Source: Massilibacillus massiliensis
GTDB lineage: Bacteria; Bacillota; Negativicutes; FLKF01
Assembly: GCF_900086705.1 (NCBI RefSeq)
Contig: NZ_LT575483.1
Location: forward strand, 941,709 to 1,005,708
Direction of reading: 5' to 3'
Length of the DNA stretch: 64,000 nt
In this document: positions 54,845 to 63,620 of the stretch, one piece after another
How positions within the stretch are numbered: the stretch's first letter is position 1
How the letters are laid out: every line of letters begins with the position of its first letter
Program-made: the position numbers and the translations under genes
The notes under the pieces: model-generated
The model's database searches: none
Told to the model about the DNA's origin: nothing
What the model saw: the letters and a program-made list of their open reading frames with translations, nothing else

Positions 54845-56239
54845 TTAATTTACTTTCTTCAATTCCACCCGGTGGATATCACCAACAAGGAAAAGATAGC
54901 TGAAAGCAGCAATCAAACCATGTACAACCGTAAAGACAAGCGCCCATTCAAAAGACCCTGTTACTGCTACAATATAGCCAATGGCAATTGGCGTCGTAAT
55001 ACTCGACAAATTACCGCACATATTAAACAGTCCGCCAGCCAGACCGGCAATTTCCCGCGGAAAAGTATCCGAACCAACAGCCCAGCCCAGCGCACCAAAC
55101 GCTTTGCCAAAAAAGGAAAGTGCCATAAACAAGATAACAAGCCCAATAGAATCTACATAATTGCAGCCGATCATCGCCATACTGAGCAGCATACCGGCAA
55201 CAATTGGCAGTTTTCTTGCCACTGATAAAGAATACCCCCGATGTAGCAGAAAATCAGAAAATACCCCACCGGCAATCCCGCCGCCAAAACCACAAAGTGC
55301 CGGAATTGCTGCCGCAAACCCTGCATGCAGGATATCCATACCTCTCGCCTGCACAAGATACACCGGAAACCAGCTGATGAAGAAGAACGTTAACGCATTG
55401 ATACAGTACTGTGCCAGATAGATACCAATAAACATACGGTTGGTAAGCAATTGCTTGATCAAAGCTAAATTCGGACCAGTTTTTTTAGCTTCACCGTCTT
55501 TTTTCATATCCATGCTGACAAGGCCGCCGCCTTCTTCGATATAATCGACTTCAGCCTGATTTGCCATCGGATGCTCTTTGGGATCATAGATAAATTTCAG
55601 CCAGAAAAAAAGCATAACAATCCCTGTTGCTCCCATGACGACGAATACATGATGCCAGCCAAAAGAATGTACAATCCACCCCATGAGCGGCGCAAAGATA
55701 ACGGTCGCAAAATACTGCGCAGCATTAAAAATGGATGATGCCGTACCGCGTTCCTGTTTTGGAAACCAAGCGGCTACAATGCGGGCATTCGCCGGAAAAG
55801 ACGGTGCTTCAAAGGTAGCCATAAGATAACGAAAAGCAAATAAAACAGCCGCTGCAGTAACCCCGGTAAAAAATACAGCGCTGCCCTGCAAGGCAACCGA
55901 TAAAGACCAAAAAACAAGACAAAACGCATAAACTCGTTTGGAACCGAATCGATCAAGGAGCCAGCCACCAGGAAGCTGTGCGACAACATACGCCCAGCCA
56001 AACGCAGAAAAGATATATCCCATCTGAATACTACTCAGGCCCAGTTCTTTCTGTATTGCCGAACCGGCAATTGAAAGCGTCGCCCGATCAGCATAATTTA
56101 CAGCTGTCAACATAAAAAGGATGGCGACCACCAGCCAGCGGACATTTGTTTTTTTCCTTGGGTTTGGTCTTGTCATGGCTGCACTCGCAGGAGTCTCTAT
56201 CGATAGGCCTTGCGGAGTCTTCGTTTTTTCTGAAATCAT
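54845..56239 (-). CDS. gudP: Glucarate/galactarate MFS permease
   Basis: About 464 residues, 12 membrane segments, anion:cation symporter subfamily. NVRWLVVAILFMLTAVNYADRATLS and GWAYVVAQLPGGWLLDRFGSKRVY (pieces) are typical of GudP/GarP. ATG at 56239 has GGAGG upstream; the open frame continues 28 codons without a site. Feeds substrate to the adjacent dehydratases. Confidence 0.92.
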   Translation of the reverse strand: MISEKTKTPQGLSIETPASAAMTRPNPRKKTNVRWLVVAILFMLTAVNYADRATLSIAGSAIQKELGLSSIQMGYIFSAFGWAYVVAQLPGGWLLDRFGSKRVYAFCLVFWSLSVALQGSAVFFTGVTAAAVLFAFRYLMATFEAPSFPANARIVAAWFPKQERGTASSIFNAAQYFATVIFAPLMGWIVHSFGWHHVFVVMGATGIVMLFFWLKFIYDPKEHPMANQAEVDYIEEGGGLVSMDMKKDGEAKKTGPNLALIKQLLTNRMFIGIYLAQYCINALTFFFISWFPVYLVQARGMDILHAGFAAAIPALCGFGGGIAGGVFSDFLLHRGYSLSVARKLPIVAGMLLSMAMIGCNYVDSIGLVILFMALSFFGKAFGALGWAVGSDTFPREIAGLAGGLFNMCGNLSSITTPIAIGYIVAVTGSFEWALVFTVVHGLIAAFSYLFLVGDIHRVELKKVN

Positions 56240-56371
56240 ACTTATTTCCTCCAACTCTATTCTAAGTAGATATCTGATAAGTATTGTGTACCTTGTCAAG
56301 GTACGAGTCGCAAATTTCCACAATATTCAACTTTCTGAAATTTCAATTTATTTTAAACATAGAAGCAGGCA

Positions 56372-56402
56372 GAAACGGCAGCTCTGTAAAATCTGCCGTT
56401 TC
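56372..56402. other. Hairpin between garR and gudP
   Basis: GAAACGGCAG / CTGCCGTTTC around an 11-base loop, right after garR. No T-run, so more likely an mRNA-stabilising or processing hairpin than a terminator. Confidence 0.5.
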
Positions 56403-56414
56403 CGGCTCTGCTTA

Positions 56415-57296
56415 CTACTTGACTTCTATATGCGCAAGCTTTTCGTAATATTTTACCACACTACAGTGGTCTTCTTCACCAAGTCCATCTGTCTTGAGTG
56501 CCTGCATAATTTCCATTATACCAGCCGTCATCGGCAAAGCTACACCGACTTCATGAGAAGTATCCAATACATTCTGCAAATCCTTAATATGTAATTTGAC
56601 ACGGAATCCCGGATCAAATTTCCGATCAAGAATCAACGGTGCTTTTGCATCCAGTACCGTACTGCCGGCCAGCCCACCGCGAATCGCCTGATAGACAAGC
56701 ATCGGATCTACGCCGACCTTACTCGCAAGAACAAGAGCCTCACTCATTCCGGCAATATTGACGGCAACGATGATCTGATTGGCAAGTTTTGTGGCATTGC
56801 CGGCGCCGATATCACCCGTGCGGACAACGGAACCTGCCATTGCCTGCAGCACAGCTTTATATTGGTCAAAGATTTGCTGTTTGCCGCCGACCATGACGGA
56901 AATTGTTCCGTCAATTGCTTTGGGTTCACCGCCGCTGACCGGTGCATCCAGCATTTCCATGCCCACTTTTCCGAGTGCTTCGGCAACTTCACGGCTGGCA
57001 AGCGGTGCAATCGAACTCATATCGACGAGGACACTGCCCTTTTTCGCCCCTTCAATCAAGCCATCTTTTCCTAATGCAACTTCTTTCACCTGCGGAGAAT
57101 TTGGCAGCATCGTTATGATGATATCCGCTGCGGCTGCAATTTGTTTCGGCGTTTCCATAACTTCTGCGCCAAGCGCTGCCAATTCTTTTGCTGCTTTTGG
57201 GTTATGATTTGATACGATTACTTCATACCCTGCCTTGATAAGATTCTTACTCATCGGTTTCCCCATAATGCCAAGACCAATAAATCCAATTTTCAT
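56415..57296 (-). CDS. garR: 2-hydroxy-3-oxopropionate (tartronate semialdehyde) reductase
   Basis: About 293 residues, beta-hydroxyacid dehydrogenase family. GFIGLGIMGKPMS (NAD(P) site), DAPVSGGEPKA (substrate) and GNATKLANQ (catalytic Lys) are intact. It reduces tartronate semialdehyde to glycerate. ATG at 57296 has GAGGAGGA upstream, inside the end of the preceding gene. Its presence implies an aldolase that forms tartronate semialdehyde. Confidence 0.93.
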   Translation of the reverse strand: MKIGFIGLGIMGKPMSKNLIKAGYEVIVSNHNPKAAKELAALGAEVMETPKQIAAAADIIITMLPNSPQVKEVALGKDGLIEGAKKGSVLVDMSSIAPLASREVAEALGKVGMEMLDAPVSGGEPKAIDGTISVMVGGKQQIFDQYKAVLQAMAGSVVRTGDIGAGNATKLANQIIVAVNIAGMSEALVLASKVGVDPMLVYQAIRGGLAGSTVLDAKAPLILDRKFDPGFRVKLHIKDLQNVLDTSHEVGVALPMTAGIMEIMQALKTDGLGEEDHCSVVKYYEKLAHIEVK

Positions 57297-57309
57297 GCCA
57301 TCTTCCTCC

Positions 57310-58200
57310 TCAATCCTTAAGCGCGCCAACTTCTTTTAAAATATTGCGTATTTTTTCTTGGTTTTCTTCTGATACATGCTGGATCGGACGAATCGGATGC
57401 CCGACATCAACGCCCAAAATATTCAGGGCATCTTTCGGTACAATCGGGAAACTTCCCAAGTTATAAGTATTTCTAAACAGCGTCAGCCGATATTGTGCAT
57501 CAAGCGCACCAGCCAAATCTCCAGCCATGAATTTATCGTAAATTTCTACCACCAACTTCGGCAGAACATTCGCAGTTCCAGCCACACAGCCTTTACCACC
57601 GTAAACTAGAGTGGATAAAATCAGCGTATCTTTGCCGGCCATGACAGAGAAATCTTTGCCCCGATTTCGGCGGATGTATTCCGCTGTAAGCGACATATCG
57701 CCGCTGGTATCTTTCGCCGCAATAATATTATCAATATCGGCAAGTTTTTCTACAACAGTGGCGGACATATTCACGCCCGTCCGATCCGGATTATTATAGA
57801 TGACATTCGGGATATCTACTGCTTTAGCAATCGCAACAAAATGATCGTACAATTCCTTTTCATTCGGAGATATGAACATCGGTGTCAAAACAGTAATCGC
57901 ATCCGCTTCATAGGATTTCGCCATTTGGGCGAGCCGAATGCATTCTTTGGTCGTAATTGCACTGGCACCGACATAAACAGGAACTCGGCCATTGACTTCT
58001 TCCATCGCTATTTCCACCGCACGTGTTTTATCTTCTATGCTCAAACCATAAAACTCCCCAGTGCTGCCAATGACAAAAATTCCATGCACACCGCCATCGA
58101 TGACATAATTGATCAAGCGACGCAAACCAGCTTCATCCAACCTTTCATTTTTATCTATCGGGGTAATCAGTGGCGGTATAACACCTTTTACTTCTAACAT
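57310..58200 (-). CDS. DapA-family aldolase/dehydratase acting on 5-keto-4-deoxyglucarate
   Basis: 296 residues, DHDPS/NAL superfamily. GSTGEFYGLS, YNNPDRTGVN (catalytic Tyr) and AAKDTSGDMS (Schiff-base Lys) are visible. Either KdgD (dehydratase-decarboxylase giving 2-oxoglutarate semialdehyde) or a retro-aldolase giving pyruvate and tartronate semialdehyde. The adjoining garR and lack of a semialdehyde dehydrogenase favour the aldolase role. ATG follows AAGGAGA. Confidence 0.85.
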   Translation of the reverse strand: MLEVKGVIPPLITPIDKNERLDEAGLRRLINYVIDGGVHGIFVIGSTGEFYGLSIEDKTRAVEIAMEEVNGRVPVYVGASAITTKECIRLAQMAKSYEADAITVLTPMFISPNEKELYDHFVAIAKAVDIPNVIYNNPDRTGVNMSATVVEKLADIDNIIAAKDTSGDMSLTAEYIRRNRGKDFSVMAGKDTLILSTLVYGGKGCVAGTANVLPKLVVEIYDKFMAGDLAGALDAQYRLTLFRNTYNLGSFPIVPKDALNILGVDVGHPIRPIQHVSEENQEKIRNILKEVGALKD

Positions 58201-58236
58201 ACGCGTTCTCTCCTTTTCAACCTTCTATTTTATTTA

Positions 58237-58776
58237 TCAGGTTACCGGTGCCGGATTAAACAGGCACAGATCATTATAGAGCTGCCAATGCTCTGCCCAG
58301 GTTTCTTTTTTACCACTGGCCGAGTCGAGAATAAATGCAAAGATTTCCTGTCCTACATCCTCAATTGAAGCTTCGCCACTGACAATCTGTCCGGCATTCA
58401 CATCAATCAGATCTTTCCAACGCTCCTTCAATTCATCATGCGTCGAAACCTTGATAACCGGGGCCAGCGCCAGCCCGTACGTCGTTCCCCTGCCAGTGCT
58501 AAACACCTGTAAATGCATGCCGGAAGCCAGTTGCTGCGTACCGCAGATAAAAACGTATACTCTTTTTCAAGCGGTGCTGCTTTTGGCTGCTCTCGCGGCC
58601 TCACCCTTTGCAATCGGACACAGGGCAATTTTATGTCCCTGCGGCACATCATCCAGCAAAAGGATATTTTCAACCATGGTCCCTTGCTTCAGGCCGCCTT
58701 CACTGGCGACAACAGCCACATTATCCTGCGGGAAAACCTTAATACAACGAGGTATCACTTGTCGCTCATTTTCCAT
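58237..58776 (-). pseudogene. garD: Galactarate dehydratase (GarD/UxaA family) remnant
   Basis: 58776-58567 encodes the N-terminal SAF domain (DNVAVVASEGGLKQGTMV, VPQGHKIALCPIAKGEA) and 58518-58237 the C-terminal end ([42 protein letters not shown]). Family proteins have about 520 residues, so roughly 330 internal codons are missing and the two parts are in different frames. It is the first gene of the operon after the sigma-54 promoter. Confidence 0.85.
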
Positions 58777-58843
58777 TCATTCACCCGCTCTCCTCAAACT
58801 CCATAGCTTTTATCTTTTTTATTTTTTTGTCTGCCTTTCTTAA

Positions 58844-58861
58844 TTGCATTTTTCATGCCAA
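58844..58861 (-). promoter_or_regulatory. Sigma-54 promoter of the glucarate operon
   Basis: Minus strand TTGGCATGAAAAATGCAA: GG and GC are correctly spaced and only two positions differ from YTGGCACGRNNNTTGCW. Start expected near 58832, before the garD remnant. Confidence 0.75.
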
Positions 58862-58924
58862 CTAGAGCATCCCCTCAAATCAACTGCTTATCGATTACTG
58901 TTTATAAAACAACGCACAACAACA

Positions 58925-58938
58925 ACAACAATTGTTGT
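58925..58938. promoter_or_regulatory. Candidate enhancer site ACAACAATTGTTGT
   Basis: Perfect 14-bp palindrome about 100 bases upstream of the predicted sigma-54 start, the usual place for an enhancer-binding protein, and about 84 bases before the activator gene. Confidence 0.55.
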
Positions 58939-59021
58939 AATTTCCGCATCATCTGTCGTACATTTATAAGATTTATGGTAAAATAAGGATATTAAAAGTT
59001 ACCACAGAAAGGATTGTGCAA

Positions 59022-60977
59022 ATGGCAAAAATTGCATTCATTGCTCCGGATATGAAGTTTTTAGAAGACAGCAAGCAAATCGCGCTCGAACTCAATTGTT
59101 ATAAAGACACCGATTTTTATTCTTCACAATTAAATGACGCTGTGAACCTTGCCCAAACATTAGAAGCTTCGCATTCAGATGTCGATGCGATTATTTCCCG
59201 CTACGGAACTGCTTATCTGCTTTCAAAAGCAAATCTCACTATCCCAATCATCGAAGTCATGATTACCGGGCAGGATCTTGCCCAAGCGATTTATGAAGCA
59301 AAAAAATCCGTCAACCTCGATCACCCCCGCTTCACCTATCTTGCCTTCGGCAATATGGCCAATGACATCATCCGCCTGTCCAAAATCCTCGACATCGATC
59401 TGCATGTCCTTGAACTGAACACCTCCGAAGACATTCGCAAAACCATCGATACCCTCTCCCCGGACAGTACCGATATATTAATGGGCGGTGCAACAGCTGT
59501 CCGCTATGCCGCTTCACGCGGTTTTGTCACCCAGCTTGTACAGTCCGGAGACTGCGCGCTACGCGAAGCCTTTCGCTCGGCAGAAAAAGTCCTGCTCGCC
59601 CGCAGCAGTGAGCGAAAACGTACCGAAGAATTCCGTACCATCATTAACGCAATGCGAGAAGGTATTCTCTGCGTTAATACCGATCGAAAACTCCAATTTG
59701 TCAATCACGCCGCTGAAAGCTTTCTCCAGAAATCGCAAAAAGAACTCTCCGGGAAAAGAATCGATGACTTCATTCATCCGGAGCATATTCTGCACGACTG
59801 CTTTCCCTACATCCATGATTGCCTCGAAAACGGCAAAAAAATTATTGATAAAATCTTAAAAATCGGGCCGTTCTGGATAAATTTCAATTTCCTGCCGATC
59901 ATCGTCAACGAAAAAATTACGGGTGCTGCCATCACAACACAAGATGTCACACAAATTCAGGAAATGGAAATCAAAATCCGCAATGAAGTATTGATGAAAA
60001 AATTTATTGCCCGCTACGTTTTCGATGATATCCGCGGCGGATCACCGGAGATTTCCGAAGCAAAAAGAAAAGCCCGAGAATTTTCCAGCGTCGATGCTAC
60101 TGTGCTCCTTTTTGGGGAATCCGGCACCGGCAAGGAACTTTTCGCTCAAAGCATACATAATGCCAGCCCGCGTGCCAATGGCCCCTTTGTCGCAATAAAC
60201 TGTGCCGCTCTACCAATGAATCTTTTGGAAAGTGAACTGTTCGGCTATGTTGACGGCGCTTTCACCGGTGCTCGGCGCAAAGGCAAACCGGGACTTTTTG
60301 AAATGGCGCACCGGGGAACAATTTTCCTCGATGAAATTTCTGAAATGGCCCCCTACGGGCAAAGCCGTCTGCTGCGCGTTTTACAGGAACGACAAGTCAT
60401 GCGCTTGGGCGACGATAAATATATTCCGATCGATGTTCGCATCATTGCCGCCACCAACAAAAAACTACCAAAACTCGTTGCCGAAGGCGCTTTCCGGCAA
60501 GACCTCTTCTACCGGCTCAAAATCCTGACGGTGACGATCCCGCCCTTGCGCCAGCGAACCGGCGATATCATCTACCTGGCACGCCATTTTCTTCAACACT
60601 ATGCGATCAAGCATCAACGACCGCATAAACTTGAGAAATCCGCAGAAAGCATGCTCCTTTCCTATTCCTGGCCGGGCAATGTCCGTGAACTTCGATATTT
60701 TATTGAACGGCTCATCATCGTTGCCAAAGAATTTTCCATCGCTGCGACCGCCCTTGCCGACTATTGGGAAGATCGCAGTGAGTCGACGGAACCATCCGAG
60801 CAGGTACCGCCTGCAAATGCCGTTATCGCAGAAAACGAACCAGAAAAAATCCAGACCGAGCTCCAGCGCCTACAAGGGAATATCTCGAAAACCGCCGCAG
60901 CTCTCCATATGGATCGGAGCACACTTTACCGGAAACTAAAGCACTACAAAATCGAAGTAAAAAAATCCTATACATAA
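59022..60977 (+). CDS. PrpR-type sigma-54 activator of the glucarate operon
   Basis: About 651 residues: PrpR N-terminal sensor domain (about 1-185, IAPDMKFLEDSK ... ILMGGATAVRYAASRG), PAS (about 200-315), AAA+ domain (about 340-570: Walker A GESGTGKELFAQ, GAFTGA at about residue 415, ARRKGKPGLFEMA, Walker B GTIFLDEIS) and a Fis-type HTH (about 610-650, LQGNISKTAAALHMDRSTLYRKL). GAFTGA contacts sigma-54. ATG at 59022 has AAAGGA 8 bases upstream. Divergent from the operon. Confidence 0.92.
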   Translation: MAKIAFIAPDMKFLEDSKQIALELNCYKDTDFYSSQLNDAVNLAQTLEASHSDVDAIISRYGTAYLLSKANLTIPIIEVMITGQDLAQAIYEAKKSVNLDHPRFTYLAFGNMANDIIRLSKILDIDLHVLELNTSEDIRKTIDTLSPDSTDILMGGATAVRYAASRGFVTQLVQSGDCALREAFRSAEKVLLARSSERKRTEEFRTIINAMREGILCVNTDRKLQFVNHAAESFLQKSQKELSGKRIDDFIHPEHILHDCFPYIHDCLENGKKIIDKILKIGPFWINFNFLPIIVNEKITGAAITTQDVTQIQEMEIKIRNEVLMKKFIARYVFDDIRGGSPEISEAKRKAREFSSVDATVLLFGESGTGKELFAQSIHNASPRANGPFVAINCAALPMNLLESELFGYVDGAFTGARRKGKPGLFEMAHRGTIFLDEISEMAPYGQSRLLRVLQERQVMRLGDDKYIPIDVRIIAATNKKLPKLVAEGAFRQDLFYRLKILTVTIPPLRQRTGDIIYLARHFLQHYAIKHQRPHKLEKSAESMLLSYSWPGNVRELRYFIERLIIVAKEFSIAATALADYWEDRSESTEPSEQVPPANAVIAENEPEKIQTELQRLQGNISKTAAALHMDRSTLYRKLKHYKIEVKKSYT

Positions 60978-61024
60978 AACCAGGTGATGCAAAAGGAAGA
61001 AACTCTTTTGCATCACCTGGTTTT
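60976..61024 (+). terminator. Terminator after the sigma-54 activator
   Basis: 20-base perfect arms starting at the stop codon, 9-base loop, T-run. The rest of 61025-61278 contains nothing recognised. Confidence 0.9.
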
Positions 61025-61278
61025 ATTCTGCTCAGTCCATAGGACTGCCACAGTCACTTTACCTATATTTTATTTCTTGTATTTCATCTACTTATTATTG
61101 AAATCGTCCTCGCTGAAAATCAAAATTTTAGCTTTGGCATTGAAAAACTTCAGTTCAATATTCATATTTCAGCTCTTTTGAAGCAATGCATATTAAAACC
61201 TAACATACAGCGTTATATTTTTTCATTTAAAATGAGAACAAGATTACTGCAGATATTCCATTTCCCATCCGTCTTAAT

Positions 61279-61722
61279 TTATACGAACTTATCTATACTA
61301 TGATTGACCTCCACTTCTGAAAAAACAACGTATGTCTTTGTAATAGCGTATGAGGATACAGCGTTGATAAACTGTTCAATATCGCCTAAAGAAGAAACGG
61401 TCATTTTAACTATGAAACAAACATCCCCAGCAATTCGATAACAGCATTCGCTGTATTTATATTCTTTGATAAAACTTTTAAATTTCTCATATTGCCCATC
61501 TCTCATTGTAATTTCAATAATACACTTGATTACAAAACCTAACTTATTTTTGTTTAAACGTATTGTGTATCCTTCAATGATCTGTTTTTCCTCAAGCCGT
61601 CTTACCCTTTCACTGACAGAAGGCGGTGAAAGATTTACCCGTTTAGATAGCTCTCTGATAGAAATTCGACTATCTTTTTGCAATTCACACAAAATTTGAA
61701 TATCTATTTCATCTATTTTCAT
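61279..61722 (-). CDS. Lrp/AsnC-family regulator
   Basis: 147 residues: HTH about 1-60 (ILCELQKDSRISIRELSKRVNLSPPSVSERVRRLEE, in pieces) and a RAM domain about 65-140 (CYRIAGDVCFIVKMTVSSLGDIEQFI). Amino acids are the usual effectors. ATG follows AAGGAG. Divergent from the CMD-family gene, its likely target. Confidence 0.9.
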   Translation of the reverse strand: MKIDEIDIQILCELQKDSRISIRELSKRVNLSPPSVSERVRRLEEKQIIEGYTIRLNKNKLGFVIKCIIEITMRDGQYEKFKSFIKEYKYSECCYRIAGDVCFIVKMTVSSLGDIEQFINAVSSYAITKTYVVFSEVEVNHSIDKFV

Positions 61723-61857
61723 TTAAAACTCCTTTTATAAAAAAACGTATCAATAAAAATATATTTCATATAATAACTTAACATATAAAATACAATTTCT
61801 ATTTTATATCTGTTATAATTTACTTGTCAATCAATACGTAATTTAAGGAGGAAACTT

Positions 61858-62274
61858 ATGGCTATAATTTCTTTTTCACAGGAAGGTATTACACCATTTC
61901 AACAACTATTAGGGTATAATAAAAATATTTTAGAAAACTGGACGCGTCTGGAAGAATGTATTTTTTCCAGCACTACATTCTCCGCGGAATTAAAAGAAGA
62001 GGTTCGACGTACACTCGCTTTTTATAATGGTTGCGAATACTGCATGGCTAAAGGGAAGCCTTCAAAAAATATACTGGATCCAAAGACACAATTGGCTATT
62101 CATTTTGCAACTCTATCAAACCAGACAGCACATATTGATAACGAAGAACTCATTAAACTTAAAGAAGTGTTCACAGACAACGAAATTTCAGAACTGTTGG
62201 CACTTATATGTTTTATAACCGCTTGCCAACGATTTGGCGCCTTACTGGGATTAGAACCAAGCTGCCAAATTTGA
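61858..62274 (+). CDS. Carboxymuconolactone decarboxylase (AhpD-like) family protein
   Basis: 138 residues, all helical. NGCEYCMAKGKPS carries the CxxC typical of AhpD-type CMD proteins, though the usual following His (CxxCxxxH) is absent (K/G instead). May be a thiol-dependent antioxidant or unrelated enzyme. ATG follows AAGGAGG. Confidence 0.72.
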   Translation: MAIISFSQEGITPFQQLLGYNKNILENWTRLEECIFSSTTFSAELKEEVRRTLAFYNGCEYCMAKGKPSKNILDPKTQLAIHFATLSNQTAHIDNEELIKLKEVFTDNEISELLALICFITACQRFGALLGLEPSCQI

Positions 62275-62299
62275 CACAGATTATAGACAAAAGAACCGT

Positions 62300-62422
62300 C
62301 AGACTGTGTGAAAACTCATTCTAATGTTCAAATAAGATATTTATAAATTAATAATGTGAAATTTACATTAACTTAAAATTTTGAACTTAAATTTGGCGTC
62401 TTTAACGTTTTCATACAGTCTG
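62300..62422. mobile_element. MITE-like element (123 bp)
   Basis: Terminal inverted repeats CAGACTGTGTGAAAAC and GTTTTCATACAGTCTG (15 of 16 match) and a direct duplication CCGT on both outer sides (62296-62299, 62423-62426). No ORF inside; AT-rich. No transposase with such ends is present in the window. Confidence 0.72.
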
Positions 62423-62578
62423 CCGTACTTTCATCCTATGATACATATTGGAAAGACGGTTCCTACCTCCCCTATCAGCGCATCACATTAAACCTATAAA
62501 TGTCTTTCGGTCATTGTTATAACCAGCAAAAAAATCCAGATAGCAAACCTTTAAAATACTTAAAAACTGTATCTACCT

Positions 62579-63571
62579 CTAAATTAGAAATGACCTTCTA
62601 ACCTCACTGGGACTGACATGGTACATTTTTTTGAACGCCAGCGCAAATTTACTGGCACTCTCGTATCCAACAATCACTGCAATATTGCTGATACTTCTGT
62701 CATCATCAGACAACAGTCTAAGCGCATACTTTAACTTCTGCTGCCTGATATAGCCGGCAATCGTAATTCCGTACCATAACTTAAAGCACTGCCGCAGTTT
62801 CGTTGCGCCCATCTCGGCAATAGCAGAAAGTGCTTCCATCGACGGCGGATGCAAAATATCTTTGTCGAGTTCAGCCTTAACTTTCCAAATATACTTTTTA
62901 TTTTGGTAGGTTAAATGCTTTTGATTATGGCTTTTTTGCAAATAGCTTCCCCAAAAATTTGGAACCCGTGTATTGCGCAAGATCAGTCCTATTAGTTCAC
63001 CCATTTTACTTTCATAATACATGAATGGCAGCGGAGCGATCGCATTACGAATTGCATACGTCAACTGTTCAAAAACCATGACAATATCTGGCGTATTATA
63101 TTGGACTGGATCCCAACCGGCAGCTTCGATCAAGGTAAATGGTGATTCCAATGGATGTGCCTGCAAATAACGTTGCAAGCAGTCGTCAAATACTAACATT
63201 CCCGTGTACCGTACAGATTGTGAAGTCCCATAGATCATTTTAAACGGCTTATCCTGGCAGATAAGCAAATGAATTCCCTGCGTCAGCGTACGCGCCTTTT
63301 TCCCTTTCTCAATTACGGTGATCTCTCCGTAAGCCACCGACAATATCCACAATGCGGAATGTTCCATGCTATATTCTCTGATCACCGTTTCCTTTAGGGT
63401 AAAATAAGCATTCGTAAAGAATAAACCCGGCGACGGATGAATATCTACCAGCCAACTATTGCCGTTTTCAGGCGGAAACGAATAAACCACACCATTACCA
63501 AAATTCTTTGTACTGCAGCCGAACTGCTTTGCTAAACCGGCATTGCCCGTCAAATACTCTCCCGTTTGCAC
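62579..63571 (-). CDS. AraC-family regulator
   Basis: 330 residues: N-terminal cupin-like sensor (about 20-150) and a C-terminal double HTH (about 235-330: MEALSAIAEMGATKLRQCFKLWYGITIAGYIRQQKL; SISNIAVIVGYESASKFALAFKKMYHVSPSEVR). GTG at 63571 follows AAGGAGA. A close paralogue lies immediately upstream. Confidence 0.9.
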   Translation of the reverse strand: MQTGEYLTGNAGLAKQFGCSTKNFGNGVVYSFPPENGNSWLVDIHPSPGLFFTNAYFTLKETVIREYSMEHSALWILSVAYGEITVIEKGKKARTLTQGIHLLICQDKPFKMIYGTSQSVRYTGMLVFDDCLQRYLQAHPLESPFTLIEAAGWDPVQYNTPDIVMVFEQLTYAIRNAIAPLPFMYYESKMGELIGLILRNTRVPNFWGSYLQKSHNQKHLTYQNKKYIWKVKAELDKDILHPPSMEALSAIAEMGATKLRQCFKLWYGITIAGYIRQQKLKYALRLLSDDDRSISNIAVIVGYESASKFALAFKKMYHVSPSEVRRSFLI

Positions 63572-63620
63572 AGTCCATCTCCTTTCTCATCTCTTTCACA
63601 ACCGACAGTGTGTTCTGCTA

